A stretch of 64,000 nt of DNA from SZUA-309 sp965230005 (GTDB lineage Bacteria > Pseudomonadota > Gammaproteobacteria > Pseudomonadales > Azotimanducaceae): contig OZ245934.1 of assembly GCA_965230005.1 (NCBI GenBank), positions 5,084,001-5,148,000 on the forward strand. Direction: 5' to 3'. The stretch's first letter is position 1, and each line of letters starts with the position of its first letter. The translations under genes and the position numbers were made by a program. Below, in pieces: positions 1 to 8,874 of the stretch. A model generated the notes under the pieces. The model worked only from the letters and a program-made list of their open reading frames with translations. It did not search any database and was not told where the DNA came from.

Positions 1-1239
1 TTCCCGGAAAGCACCGATGAACGCTTCGGCCTCTGGGCGACCGAACACGAGCGGGGGTCGCAGCTTGATGACGTTGCCGTAGGCCCCGGCATTGCTGACC
101 AGGAAACCTCGATCCTTGAGCGCATGGACGATGGCAATAGCGCCGTCCCGATCAGGGGCACGACTCTCCGGTGCCACCCATTCGAGGGCGTAAAACAGAC
201 CCTGGCCGCGTATGTCACCGAGGCATGGGTGTTGCCGCTCGTGCTGAAGCGCTTTCAGTGCCTCGAGCAGCCAGGCCCCGGTGCTCTGCACGTTGGTGAG
301 TACCTGTTCCCCTTCGATGACGTCCAGCACGGCGTTTCCGGCCGCGGCCTGGGCCGGCGTCGAGGCGAAGGTATTGAAGTAGCGGGTGCCGTTCCGGAAG
401 GCGGCCAGCAGCTCGGCGCTCGCGGCCGTTGCCGCCAGCGGCATGCCGGCCCCGATGGGTTTGCCCATGGTGACGATGTCGGGTTCGAAACCGGCGCTCT
501 CGTAGCCCCACCAGTGCCCGGTGCGACAGAGACCCGCCTGCACTTCGTCGCAGATGAACAGGCCACCGGCGTCGTGCACGAGCGCCTGCGCCTGCTCCAG
601 ATAGCCCGGCAGAACCGCCGGTAAGCCTTCGTTCGCGAAAATGGGGCAGACCAGCATGCCGGCGAAGGCCACCCCGTCGCGCTTGAAGCCGTCGATGGTT
701 TTCTGCAGCGCGTCCAGATGGTGGCTCAAGGGATCGCCGCTCTGCTCATCGAAACGGAAGGAGTCCGGGAAAGGCACGGCACGCACGTCACCTTCGCTGG
801 ACGCGCAGCGTGTCAGGCGGCGGACTTCGGTGCTGTTGCCATGGTAGGCGGCGTTTGTGCAGATGATGCCCTGAGCACCCGTGGCCGTTCTCGCCATCAT
901 CAGCGCAACTTCGTTCGCTTCCGTACCCGTGCAGCTGAATACCACGCTCTCGATGCCGGCGTGGTGTTTCGCCGTGAGTCGCTCCGCGTACTCGACGATG
1001 GCTTCATGCAGATAGCGGCTGTGAACGTTGAGGGTGCCGAGCTGCCGGGATACCGCTTCGACCACATGCGGGTGGCAGTGGCCGACGCTCGTCACATTGT
1101 TGTACATGTCGATGTAGCGGCGGCCTTCGGCGTCCTCCAGATAGACGCCTTCACCGCGCACGATATGCACGGGATCCCGATAGAAGAGGGTGGAGCCGCT
1201 ACCGAAGGCCTGGTCGCGGCGGGTCTTCAGATCCGTCAT
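1..1239 (-). CDS. Class III (PLP-dependent) aminotransferase, C-terminus cut by window edge
   Basis: A pyridoxal-phosphate aminotransferase of the ornithine/omega-amino-acid class III family. It would move an amino group between an amine or amino acid and a keto acid in the cytoplasm; the substrate is not readable. The 413 residues present include the conserved Asp in ICDEVQ (about residue 231) and the PLP lysine in TMGKPIGAG (about K260). GSG and TGTEAN cofactor-binding stretches lie further upstream. Translation is open to base 1, so only the last few dozen residues of a usual ~430-450 are missing. The ATG at 1239 has AGGAGGGGGC just upstream. It is the last gene of a minus-strand run after the hydrolase and the glutathione transferase. 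Confidence 0.9.
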   Translation of the reverse strand, partial: MTDLKTRRDQAFGSGSTLFYRDPVHIVRGEGVYLEDAEGRRYIDMYNNVTSVGHCHPHVVEAVSRQLGTLNVHSRYLHEAIVEYAERLTAKHHAGIESVVFSCTGTEANEVALMMARTATGAQGIICTNAAYHGNSTEVRRLTRCASSEGDVRAVPFPDSFRFDEQSGDPLSHHLDALQKTIDGFKRDGVAFAGMLVCPIFANEGLPAVLPGYLEQAQALVHDAGGLFICDEVQAGLCRTGHWWGYESAGFEPDIVTMGKPIGAGMPLAATAASAELLAAFRNGTRYFNTFASTPAQAAAGNAVLDVIEGEQVLTNVQSTGAWLLEALKALQHERQHPCLGDIRGQGLFYALEWVAPESRAPDRDGAIAIVHALKDRGFLVSNAGAYGNVIKLRPPLVFGRPEAEAFIGAFRE

Positions 1240-1266
1240 TGCCCCCTCCTGTTTTGCTTTCGTTGG

Positions 1267-2175
1267 TCAGGCGGCGTTCTGATCGGCTCCCGCGTCCAGC
1301 GCCAGGAAGCGTCGTGTGTGTTCAGCCACGGCAGCCGCGTGCTCGGGTTCCAGATGAATGTGGTGTGGCCCCGGCAGGCGTAACACGGTCAACTGTGGGT
1401 GGTGGGCTTCCGCCTCGCCGATTTCACCCTGATACCACTTGTCGCCTTCCTCGGCGACCAGCAGCAGAGCGGGGGCAGTGCTGCCTTCTAGGAGCAGATT
1501 GATGGTGTCACGCGTGTGTCGGAGTGGGGTGGAGAAGCGGATTCGAGGATCGGTCCGCCAGGTCACACCTTCCTCGACGGGCTTGTGGCCACGGCCGACC
1601 AGGGTGCTTGCGGCTTCGAAGGACTGGTCGGTTGCTTCCGTGACGCGGCGGGCCATGGTGTCTGCATCGGGGTAGATGCGCGGACGCTTCTCGTGGGCCG
1701 TCAGCATCTTCTCGATGGCTTCGCGGTTCTGCCCCAGACGTTCTTCCATGGAGACGCCGCCCGTGGCGATGAAGCCGTCAATATGCACGGCTTTCAGAAC
1801 CCTTTCGGGAAACATGGCCGCCAGTTCGCTGGCGATACTGGCGCCCATGGAGTGGCCGATGAGATTGAAACGATCCCAGCCAAGCAGGTTGGCCACGGCC
1901 ATCACATCCTGGATATCCGTGAAAGAGTGGTAGTGCACGCCGGGGGGACGGTGATCGGAGAGGCCGTGGCCCGCAAAATCAAGCGCCACGAGGTTGAGCT
2001 CCGGCAGTCGTGGTGCCAGGCGGTCGAAGGTGGCGGCGTTGTCGAGCCAGCCGTGCAGGGCCAGGGTCGGTTCCCCGCTGGGAACACCCCAGAGCTTCGC
2101 AGTGATGCGCCGTCCGAAGACTTCGAAGACGGTTTCGTCCCCCTGTCGGATGCGTTCGCTCATGATTCTGTCCAT
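1267..2175 (-). CDS. Alpha/beta hydrolase
   Basis: A 302-residue alpha/beta-hydrolase-fold enzyme, probably a cytoplasmic esterase or lipase-like hydrolase. HGWLDN (about residue 41) supplies the oxyanion-hole region. The nucleophile elbow is GHSMGAS (S109), and the catalytic His is probably in GPHHIHLE near the C-terminus. The HGWLDNAATF pattern resembles serine-hydrolase-like (SERHL) proteins. Two in-frame ATGs, at 2175 and 2163, are possible starts and neither has a strong ribosome site. It lies 27 bases upstream of the aminotransferase on the same strand, so the two are probably co-transcribed. Confidence 0.88.
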   Translation of the reverse strand: MDRIMSERIRQGDETVFEVFGRRITAKLWGVPSGEPTLALHGWLDNAATFDRLAPRLPELNLVALDFAGHGLSDHRPPGVHYHSFTDIQDVMAVANLLGWDRFNLIGHSMGASIASELAAMFPERVLKAVHIDGFIATGGVSMEERLGQNREAIEKMLTAHEKRPRIYPDADTMARRVTEATDQSFEAASTLVGRGHKPVEEGVTWRTDPRIRFSTPLRHTRDTINLLLEGSTAPALLLVAEEGDKWYQGEIGEAEAHHPQLTVLRLPGPHHIHLEPEHAAAVAEHTRRFLALDAGADQNAA

Positions 2176-2218
2176 CGCTTGAAAAAGCGCGCCAGTTTAC
2201 CGGCTTCCGCCTGTCACT

Positions 2219-2258
2219 GCAGGCACAGCCGGTAGACGCCGTCTGCGGCTGTGCCTGC
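2219..2258 (-). terminator. Perfect 13-bp inverted repeat downstream of the glutathione transferase
   Basis: GCAGGCACAGCCG at 2219-2231 is exactly mirrored at 2246-2258 around a 14-base spacer. It lies in the 129-base gap between the stop of the glutathione transferase gene and the start of the hydrolase gene. The stem is strong but no U-tract follows on the minus strand. It could be a weak or Rho-assisted terminator, an RNA-stability hairpin or a dyad operator. Confidence 0.4.
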
Positions 2259-2304
2259 GGTCTCTGCCCGTCGAGGCGGCTGCCGGCGAGGCCCGCCGCT
2301 CGGA

Positions 2305-2916
2305 TCAGCTCGCGGAAAAGCTCGGCCGGGCGCTGAGCATCTCGTGCCAGCGGCTCAGATTGGGTAGATCGTCCGGTAGCTCCACCTTCACGGCGCGTCC
2401 GAAATCGTAGGCGCAGCAGAGCGTGATGTCGGCGATGCTGAGACTGTCGCCCGCCAGATACTCGCTGTTCGCCAGGTGCGCATCGAAGAGGCGGATGCTG
2501 TCGGCAGCCACTTCCTGGCTGATGGCACCCCACTCCTGGCTGACTGTCTCCCGATCTTTGAAAAAGCCGGTCAGGTTGCGGAACGCCATGGCCACGTTCA
2601 TGAGGAAGCCGATCTCGGCGCGCCGGTTCCACATTTCCACCTGGGCCTGGCTGAGCGCATCGGTTCCAAACAGCGGCGGCTCCGGGTTTGTGCCCTCGAG
2701 GTAGCGGCAGATGGCCACGGACTCTGCGATGCAGGTGCCGTCGTCGAGTTCGAGGACGGGAATACGGCCGAAGGGGTTCTTTGCCTTGAACGCTTCACCG
2801 ATGTTCTCACCGCCGCGGATGTCGACGGCTTCGCGGGGAATCTCCACGCCCTTCTCGGCCATGAAGACGTGTACGCGGCGGGCGTTCGGGGTGCCCTGTG
2901 CTTCGAGTAGTTTCAT
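2305..2916 (-). CDS. Glutathione S-transferase family protein
   Basis: A 203-residue protein with the two-domain GST layout. The N-terminal thioredoxin-fold half carries NPFGRIPVLELDDG (the cis-Pro loop) and then ESVAICRYLE, where Glu-Ser contacts the glutathione gamma-glutamyl group. The C-terminal helical half has GDSLSIADITL. It would conjugate or reduce electrophilic substrates with glutathione. The ATG at 2916 is chosen because AGGAG precedes it and the GST fold starts right there; the open frame continues further upstream but without family similarity. It is the first gene of a minus-strand run into the hydrolase and aminotransferase. Confidence 0.9.
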   Translation of the reverse strand: MKLLEAQGTPNARRVHVFMAEKGVEIPREAVDIRGGENIGEAFKAKNPFGRIPVLELDDGTCIAESVAICRYLEGTNPEPPLFGTDALSQAQVEMWNRRAEIGFLMNVAMAFRNLTGFFKDRETVSQEWGAISQEVAADSIRLFDAHLANSEYLAGDSLSIADITLCCAYDFGRAVKVELPDDLPNLSRWHEMLSARPSFSAS

Positions 2917-2971
2917 CGTGCTCTCCTGTTGTGTGGGTAGTCCTGTTGTGGAAGTCGCCAGGCTGTGAAAC

Positions 2972-3892
2972 TCATGGCACCACCGGGTTGATGGGCGATG
3001 CTGCCACTTCGCCGGGTTTGACGCCGGGCAACCAGAGCGCCGCATCTGCCCGATGGTTACGGTGCTGAGGCTCGAGCATGCGCATGTCGGCATCCATATA
3101 GATGATCGTGAAGGCGCCGCGGGGGCGTTCGGTGTGGTTTGCCGAGGCCCGATGACAGGTCCAGCCGCCATGGAAACTCACCTCGCCAAGCTCGTAGGGG
3201 CGATCGTCGACGGGCAGCGCTCGAAGCGCAGCGCCCAGTGTCCGTTCGCTGGTATCAGAGATTGCGAGTTCCGCCGCGAGCGCTCGCGCCACCCGCTGGG
3301 ATCCTGGCGCGAAAGTCAGTGGGCCCATGGCCGCGCTAACGGCCTGGAGGGGAATCCAGGCGGTGATCGTGCGGTCGCTGGCGAGGGGCCAGTAAAACTG
3401 GTCGGCATGCCATGGAGTGTGGCCACCGCCGGCTTCCTTGTAGAGCGCTTGGTCATGGTAGATGCGAACGGCACGGACACCCAGCAGTTCGGCAGCCATC
3501 CCCGCAAGCCTGCGGGCGAGTACCAGCCGGGCGATCATCTCGTTGTCCCGCCAGAGATTCATGCGCTGTGTGAAGGCCCGGGCGTAGGTGTTCCCTTCGG
3601 CGGACGTCGCTGCGGCGCCTGCAGTGCTTTTGCGGGTGCTGCCGTCGTCGCCCGTCGCAAAGTGCCTGGCGAAACCGGCGGCGACGCCCGGGCCGCAGTC
3701 GGCTTCGATTCGCGCTATGAACTGCTCGGGCCGCCAGCGGCGCACGGCCTGGGTAATGACCGGCTCCAGGGTTTCGATGGTGTCGGTGGGTAACGCCCCG
3801 GGCTGACGCCAGTAGCCGTCGCGCGCGAAAGCGGCGACGGCTTCCTCGCCAAGCGCAAGCGGAGTGTTCAGTGCTGCCAGAGCGTCCCCCAT
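2972..3892 (-). CDS. Phytanoyl-CoA dioxygenase (PhyH) family protein
   Basis: A 306-residue Fe(II)/2-oxoglutarate oxygenase of the PhyH type, which hydroxylates small organic substrates or acyl-CoAs. The facial triad is visible as HAD in TPWHADQFYW and a distal His in the GWTCHRAS segment. An Arg in RPRGAF probably binds 2-oxoglutarate. The open frame continues upstream to about 4294, overlapping the divergent dehalogenase. I start at the ATG at 3892, which leaves a normal PhyH length, although its ribosome site is poor. It is divergent from the haloalkane dehalogenase gene across 111 bases, so they may share a control region. Confidence 0.85.
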   Translation of the reverse strand: MGDALAALNTPLALGEEAVAAFARDGYWRQPGALPTDTIETLEPVITQAVRRWRPEQFIARIEADCGPGVAAGFARHFATGDDGSTRKSTAGAAATSAEGNTYARAFTQRMNLWRDNEMIARLVLARRLAGMAAELLGVRAVRIYHDQALYKEAGGGHTPWHADQFYWPLASDRTITAWIPLQAVSAAMGPLTFAPGSQRVARALAAELAISDTSERTLGAALRALPVDDRPYELGEVSFHGGWTCHRASANHTERPRGAFTIIYMDADMRMLEPQHRNHRADAALWLPGVKPGEVAASPINPVVP

Positions 3893-4003
3893 GGGGAGAT
3901 CAGAGCACAGGCGCACGCCCGAGGGAACCGGCTGCCCTGAGGCCTTGCCACCCTGCCCGGGTCTGCGACACTGAGGGACCAGGGCGAGTGAGAGAGAACA
4001 ACC

Positions 4004-4969
4004 ATGACCGACTTCGTGCGTACGGCGGAGGATAACTTCGTCGATTTGCCGGGCTTTCCCTACGCGCCGAACTTTCACGGCTGGCAGGACCTGCGCATGC
4101 ACTATCTGGACGAAGGGCCGAAGGACGGGCCCGTCATGCTGCTGCTGCACGGTATGCCCACCTGGTCTTTCCTCTACCGCGACATGATCCCGCCGCTCGT
4201 TGCGGCCGGCTATCGGTGCATCGCGCCGGATCACATGGGTTTCGGTCGCTCGGACAAGCCCACAGACCTGCACTGGTACACGATCGCCCGGCACACGGAA
4301 ATCCTCACGTCACTCATCGTCGAGCTCGATCTGCAACGGATCACGCTGGTCTGTCAGGACTGGGGTGGACCGACGGGCCTCGCGCAGGCGGCGACCATGC
4401 CCGAGCGCTTCGATCGCCTCGTGATCATGAATACCTGGCTGCATCATCCGGAGTACGAATACTCCGAAGCCATCCACAACTGGAATCGCAACTGGCACGA
4501 GGGTGGTCTGTTCTGTCGGCCGGAACCGGATCTTGGGCTCCTGCTGGTGCTGAGCACCGGGCTGGCGGGCCCCGATGTGATCTTTCCAGCGTTGACGGAA
4601 GGGGTCGATCCCGGCTTCACCGGGGCGGCGGCGGACATCTACCGGGGCTTTGCTGCGCCGTTCAGGGGCCTGCCGGATGAGGGATACAACGGGGCCCGGC
4701 GCTTTCCCCTGTCCATTCCTCTCGACAGCTATCACAACGGCAATGCCGCGGCGCAGACGCTGCACTACCGCACGCTCCTGAACTGGGAGATGGGCTGTCA
4801 CTTCGTCTGGGGGTGTAAGGACGACGTGTTCACGGAAGCCTGGGGCCGCCAGTGGGCACAGCAGATGAACGCGCGCTTCGATCCGCTCGAGGATGCCGGG
4901 CACTTCCCGCAGGCGTCGCATGGCGGGCGGATCGTCGAGCTGATGCTGGAGGCGCAGGATGGTCGCTAG
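4004..4969 (+). CDS. Haloalkane dehalogenase (HLD-I type)
   Basis: A 321-residue alpha/beta hydrolase that would hydrolyse carbon-halogen bonds of haloalkanes to alcohol plus halide. HGMPTWSFLYRD (from about residue 49) matches the haloalkane-dehalogenase HGxPTWSxLYR signature. The nucleophile is Asp rather than Ser in CQDWGG (D119), followed by the halide-binding Trp120. The cap-domain segment ending APFRGLPDEGYNGARRFP resembles the HLD-I subfamily, the general acid region is CKDDVF (about 273-274), and the base is GHFPQ (H300). All catalytic parts are present. Its last 11 bases overlap the creA start, so the two are translationally coupled. Confidence 0.9.
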   Translation: MTDFVRTAEDNFVDLPGFPYAPNFHGWQDLRMHYLDEGPKDGPVMLLLHGMPTWSFLYRDMIPPLVAAGYRCIAPDHMGFGRSDKPTDLHWYTIARHTEILTSLIVELDLQRITLVCQDWGGPTGLAQAATMPERFDRLVIMNTWLHHPEYEYSEAIHNWNRNWHEGGLFCRPEPDLGLLLVLSTGLAGPDVIFPALTEGVDPGFTGAAADIYRGFAAPFRGLPDEGYNGARRFPLSIPLDSYHNGNAAAQTLHYRTLLNWEMGCHFVWGCKDDVFTEAWGRQWAQQMNARFDPLEDAGHFPQASHGGRIVELMLEAQDGR

Positions 4970-5453
4970 GCGTATCGGTTCGGCGCTGCTGCTGTGCCTC
5001 GCCAGCAGCTTGGCCGGCGCTAACGAAATCGGCCACGTCGACACGGAGTGGAAGATGATCGGTCCGGACCACAAGATCCGCATCGAAGGGTTTGACGACG
5101 AAAAGGTCGGGGGCGTTGCCTGCCATGTCAGCCGGGCGGTTACTGGGGGCATTTCCGGAGGGCTGGGTCTCGCCGAGGATACCTCGGATGCGTCCATTGC
5201 CTGTCGTCAGGTGGGCCCCATCGTCTTTAAGGGCAAGCTCGAATACGGGGAGGAGGTCTTCAAGGAACGCCGGTCGATCATGTTCAAGAGCCTGCAGGTG
5301 GTGCGCTTCTGCGACGAAGCCAGAAACACGCTCGTCTACCTCGTCTACAGTGACAAGGTGATCGAAGGGTCGCCGAAGAACAGTCTTTCTACGGTGCCGC
5401 TGGCATCCTGGGACGGTGGGCCGCCGGCCCCACGCTGCAGCGACGGCAAGTAG
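4959..5453 (+). CDS. creA: CreA family protein, secreted
   Basis: A 164-residue protein with an N-terminal signal peptide (hydrophobic ALLLCLASSLAGA, cleavage before NEIG). The mature part follows the CreA pattern closely: VDTEWKMIGPDHKI, CHVSRAVTGGISGGLGLAEDTSD, VGPI and SLQVVRF, then YSDKVIEGSPKNS. CreA proteins are conserved in proteobacteria but their function is unknown. The start overlaps the dehalogenase stop by 11 bases; whether the two functions are linked is unclear. Confidence 0.93.
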   Translation: MVARRIGSALLLCLASSLAGANEIGHVDTEWKMIGPDHKIRIEGFDDEKVGGVACHVSRAVTGGISGGLGLAEDTSDASIACRQVGPIVFKGKLEYGEEVFKERRSIMFKSLQVVRFCDEARNTLVYLVYSDKVIEGSPKNSLSTVPLASWDGGPPAPRCSDGK

Positions 5454-5490
5454 CGGGCCTCAAAGGGTATGAGACCGCCATGGGTGGTCG

Positions 5491-5540
5491 ATGGTCAGAG
5501 ATGGTCAGAGATGCTCAGAAATGGTTAGAGATGATCGGAA
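5491..5540 (+). repeat. Five tandem 10-bp repeats (ATGGTCAGAG consensus)
   Basis: Five consecutive decamers occupy 5491-5540. The first two are identical (ATGGTCAGAG) and the next three differ at one to four positions (ATGCTCAGAA, ATGGTTAGAG, ATGATCGGAA). A degraded copy may precede them at 5481. The array ends 24 bases before the dipeptidase start codon. A 10-base period is close to one helical turn, so the copies present the same face of the helix and could act as spaced protein-binding sites, or they may be slippage products. Confidence 0.8.
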
Positions 5541-5564
5541 TTGATGCGATGAACGAGGGGAACA

Positions 5565-7016
5565 ATGACGTTTGAAGCAATCGAGGGCGGTGTACGCGCC
5601 AGGGGAGCCGGAGTGATGGCGGTCAGACAGAGGGGCGTCGTGGCGGCGCTGAGGCATGGGCTTGTCGTGCTGCTCATGGGGCTCGTTGCGGCCTGTTCGG
5701 AATCGTCCAGTGGACCGGAGGCCAATTCCGCGGACGCTGACAGCAGTCCGGCATCGGAAGCGGTATCCGCCTCATCGATGTCAGAACCGATGGCTGCCGA
5801 TGAGGGCGGCGCCGTGCTGACCGAGGAGGCGATCATCGCCGCGCACCGGGCGGCCCTCGTGCTGGACGCCCATGCGGATGTGGAAATACCCGGTAGTCCC
5901 TCCCGCTATGCGCTCCCCGATGGCACGTCCCAGGTGGACCCCTCACTCATGCGCCAGGGCGGGGTCGACGCAGTGGTGCTTTCGATTGCCGTTGGTCCGG
6001 GGCCGCGGGATGCGGAGGGTTATGCGGCAGCGCGGGCAACAGCGGAAGCAGAGCTGCAGGCGGTGCAGGGTCTTGCTCGAGATCCGGCCAACAATGCGGT
6101 CATTCCGCGCACGCCTGCAGAGCTCGTCCAGGCTCACGCCGATGGCCAGCTGGCTTTTGTCCTGGGGTTGCAGAACGCGCTCATCCTCGGGACGGATCCC
6201 ACAGCCGTTGATGAGTTCTTTGCCGAAGGGGTTCGGGTTTTTGCCCTGACGCACATGGGACACAACGACTATGCCGATTCCTCCCGGCCGCTGTTCATCG
6301 CAGAAACCGGTGAACACGAGCCCGCGGCAGAGCACGGTGGTCTCTCTGCCCTCGGCATCGCCGCCGTGGCAAGGGTCAACGCGCTCGGTGGCATTGTCGA
6401 CATTTCACAGCTGTCCCGGGAAGCTGCCCTCGACGTCATGGCCCGCTCTACGGCGCCGGTCATCGCCAGTCATTCCAACGTGCAGGCGTTGTCGAACGTG
6501 AGCCGCAACCTGTCTGATGAGGAGCTCGATCGCCTGAAGGAAATCGGGGGCGTGGTGCACGTCGCTCCCTTCCGGGGCTATCTCTTCGATTCCAGTGACG
6601 AGGCGCTCGATGCAGCCATCCGGGCGGCGCGCCGCGAAGCGGGCGTGAAAGAAGACTATCTCTATCCCTTCGAACTCTATTGGGAGATCGATGACCCTGA
6701 GGCGCAGGCCGCGTTCCTGGGTTCAGTGAGCAGCCTGCTGGGACCTGGCCGTCTCGAAGACATGCTCGACCACATCGACTATGTCGCCCAGCGTATCGGC
6801 GTGGAGCACGTGGGCATCGGTACGGATTTCAACCACGGCAGTGGGGTCGAGGGATTCAGCCATGCCGGTGACGCCCTGAACGTCACACGTGGTCTCATGG
6901 AGCGCGGCTACAGCGCCGAAGAAGTGGCCGCCATCTGGGGTGGGAACTTCCTGCGGGTCTGGGCCGCCGCCGAGCAGCAGGCCACGATTGCGGCAACCGG
7001 GACTAGTCGAAGATGA
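5565..7016 (+). CDS. Membrane dipeptidase (peptidase M19) family lipoprotein
   Basis: A renal-dipeptidase-like amidohydrolase-fold protein, up to 483 residues. A lipobox (GLVAAC, Cys44) ends a hydrophobic signal, so it should be a lipoprotein. An internal ATG at 5616, preceded by AGGGGAG, would give a more typical 27-residue signal; the ATG at 5565 follows GAGGGG. M19 metal-site parts are LDAHAD (H103, D105), ASHSN (H303) and GIGTDFNHG (D421). The position of the usual metal-bridging Glu reads GLQN (Q203), and the DLSH ligand His reads DISQ (Q282). Such changes occur in some M19 branches as far as I recall, so activity on dipeptides is uncertain. Its last 14 bases overlap the convergent monooxygenase gene. 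Confidence 0.88.
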   Translation: MTFEAIEGGVRARGAGVMAVRQRGVVAALRHGLVVLLMGLVAACSESSSGPEANSADADSSPASEAVSASSMSEPMAADEGGAVLTEEAIIAAHRAALVLDAHADVEIPGSPSRYALPDGTSQVDPSLMRQGGVDAVVLSIAVGPGPRDAEGYAAARATAEAELQAVQGLARDPANNAVIPRTPAELVQAHADGQLAFVLGLQNALILGTDPTAVDEFFAEGVRVFALTHMGHNDYADSSRPLFIAETGEHEPAAEHGGLSALGIAAVARVNALGGIVDISQLSREAALDVMARSTAPVIASHSNVQALSNVSRNLSDEELDRLKEIGGVVHVAPFRGYLFDSSDEALDAAIRAARREAGVKEDYLYPFELYWEIDDPEAQAAFLGSVSSLLGPGRLEDMLDHIDYVAQRIGVEHVGIGTDFNHGSGVEGFSHAGDALNVTRGLMERGYSAEEVAAIWGGNFLRVWAAAEQQATIAATGTSRR

Positions 7017-8874
7017 AGGGTTCGAGGGTCTCCTGGGCCCGACGGCGCCATTTGTGCCAGTAGCCACCGCCGTAATAGGCCAGGCTGCCGGGTTCCGCAT
7101 CACCATGACCGTTATAGTAGGACAGGCAGTCTCTGAGCGGTGCCGTGGCGATGTCGGCCGCGGCGCAGTGTTCCGCATAGGCGGCTTCCGGTGCCGCTTC
7201 CACGTCCACTTTCCGATAGCCGTGATCGCGCATGGTTTCCAGCATCCAGACGATGTAGTCGGCATGCGTGTCGATGGCGTCCGTAAAGTTGAAGCTGCCG
7301 CCGCCACCCTGGGGGCCTGAGACGATGAACAGATTCGGAAAGCCGTGGCTGTGTATGCCGAGGAAAGTGCGCGTGCCGTCCTGCTGCCAGCGATCGTGGA
7401 GACCAACGCCGTCGCGGCCGCGGATCATGTTGAAGGTGGATGTCGCCATCCACTGAAATCCCGTGGCGTAGATGAGGACGTCCACCGGATACTCGACCCC
7501 CTCATGGACCACGCCGCGCTCGTTGATCTCCTGGACGCCGCGGGGTGCCGTGTCGACCAGGTGCACGTGGGGCAGATTGAAGGTCGGCAGATACTCGTCG
7601 TGGAAGGTCGGGCGTTTGCAGCCGTAGGGGTAGTAGGGTTTCAGCGCTGCGGCGGTGACCGGGTCATCGACGATGGCGTCCACCCGTTCCCGGATCTGCT
7701 CCATGATGCGGAAGTTGGTGTCGAGCTGCTTCTGAATCAGCTCTTCCGGTGAAAGTTCGCGCTCGTGTTCTTTTCTTTCCTTGAAGTCGGGCACTTTGCC
7801 CGCCAGGTAGTCATCGTTGGCTTTGATGGCCGTGCGTCCGGCGGAGATCTTCGAGAAGCGGGCCCGTCGTGCCCGGGCCCAGCCGGGCTCACTTTTCCAG
7901 CCCTCGATTTCTTCGTCGGTGGTTGCACGCTGATCGCGGACGTCGACGGAGGAGGGCGTGCGTTGAAACACGTAGAGCTCGCCGACGGTCTTGGCGAGCT
8001 CGGGGATCGCCTGCACGGCAGTAGCGCCGGTACCGATGATGCCGACCCGTTTACCTTCGAGGTCGATGTCGTAGTTCCAGCGGGACGTGTGGAAGGCGTC
8101 GCCCTGGAATTTTTCCATGCCGTCGATGCGGGCAAGTTTCGGCGTGGTGAGAATGCCGTTCGCGAGCACCACGAAGCGGGCGCGCATGGCGTCGCCCCGG
8201 TCCGTGTAAACGGTCCAGCGGCCACTGCCTTCATCCCATTCCGTGCGCTCCACGGTCGTATGGAACAGGCAATGGTCGTAGAAGCCGAACTTCTCGGCCA
8301 TGTTCTGGCAGTACTCCATGATTTCGAAGCCGGAGGCGAACTTCATCGTCGGGAAGTAGCCCATTTCTTCCAGCAGCGGCAGGTAGGAGTAGGACTCCAC
8401 GTCACAGGCGATGCCCGGGTAGCGGTTCCAGTACCAGGTGCCGCCGACATCGCCGCCCTTTTCGCAGAAGCGCACGTCCGTGAAACCAGCCTGGGAAAGC
8501 TTGTGCCAGAGCAGCAATCCGGCGAAGCCGGCGCCGACGACGAGGATGTCGCATTCGTCGTCCAGGCTTGCGCGTTCGACGGGATCCGTGGAGTAGTGGT
8601 CTTCGAGGTATTTGGAAAATTCCCCCTCCATGGCCATGTAGTCCGCGGCGCCACGGCGGGCCTCTTTGAACTCGCGGTACTTCGCCTGCTCTTCGGCATT
8701 GAACACGGCCCCGGGCTTCTCCGGTGGCAGCGTCTTCAGAGTTTCACTCTCGGTGATTCCGTAACCGCGCCCGGTGATGCGATCGGATGCGGGCGCTGCC
8801 CGCGTGTTGAACAGCTTGCGGCCGGATTCCGGATCCTGGCGGATCGCGGGGGCGGAACTATCGAGTGCAGTCAT
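7003..8874 (-). CDS. FAD/NADPH-dependent Baeyer-Villiger-type monooxygenase
   Basis: A 623-residue flavoprotein monooxygenase that would insert oxygen next to a ketone carbonyl, giving an ester or lactone. It has two Rossmann motifs: GAGFAG (114-119, FAD) and GTGATA (about 282-287, NADPH). Between them is FQGDAFHTSRW (257-267), which fits the Baeyer-Villiger fingerprint FxGxxxHxxxW. An N-terminal extension of about 100 residues precedes the FAD domain, as in cyclopentadecanone- or steroid-type members. The start at 8874 is an ATG. Substrate unknown; the neighbouring catabolic genes suggest a cyclic or terpenoid ketone. Confidence 0.92.
   Translation of the reverse strand: MTALDSSAPAIRQDPESGRKLFNTRAAPASDRITGRGYGITESETLKTLPPEKPGAVFNAEEQAKYREFKEARRGAADYMAMEGEFSKYLEDHYSTDPVERASLDDECDILVVGAGFAGLLLWHKLSQAGFTDVRFCEKGGDVGGTWYWNRYPGIACDVESYSYLPLLEEMGYFPTMKFASGFEIMEYCQNMAEKFGFYDHCLFHTTVERTEWDEGSGRWTVYTDRGDAMRARFVVLANGILTTPKLARIDGMEKFQGDAFHTSRWNYDIDLEGKRVGIIGTGATAVQAIPELAKTVGELYVFQRTPSSVDVRDQRATTDEEIEGWKSEPGWARARRARFSKISAGRTAIKANDDYLAGKVPDFKERKEHERELSPEELIQKQLDTNFRIMEQIRERVDAIVDDPVTAAALKPYYPYGCKRPTFHDEYLPTFNLPHVHLVDTAPRGVQEINERGVVHEGVEYPVDVLIYATGFQWMATSTFNMIRGRDGVGLHDRWQQDGTRTFLGIHSHGFPNLFIVSGPQGGGGSFNFTDAIDTHADYIVWMLETMRDHGYRKVDVEAAPEAAYAEHCAAADIATAPLRDCLSYYNGHGDAEPGSLAYYGGGYWHKWRRRAQETLEPFIFD

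Noticed and set aside
2972..4294. Longer PhyH frame starting at 4294
   Set aside because: The extra 134 residues lie opposite the dehalogenase gene and look unlike PhyH proteins.
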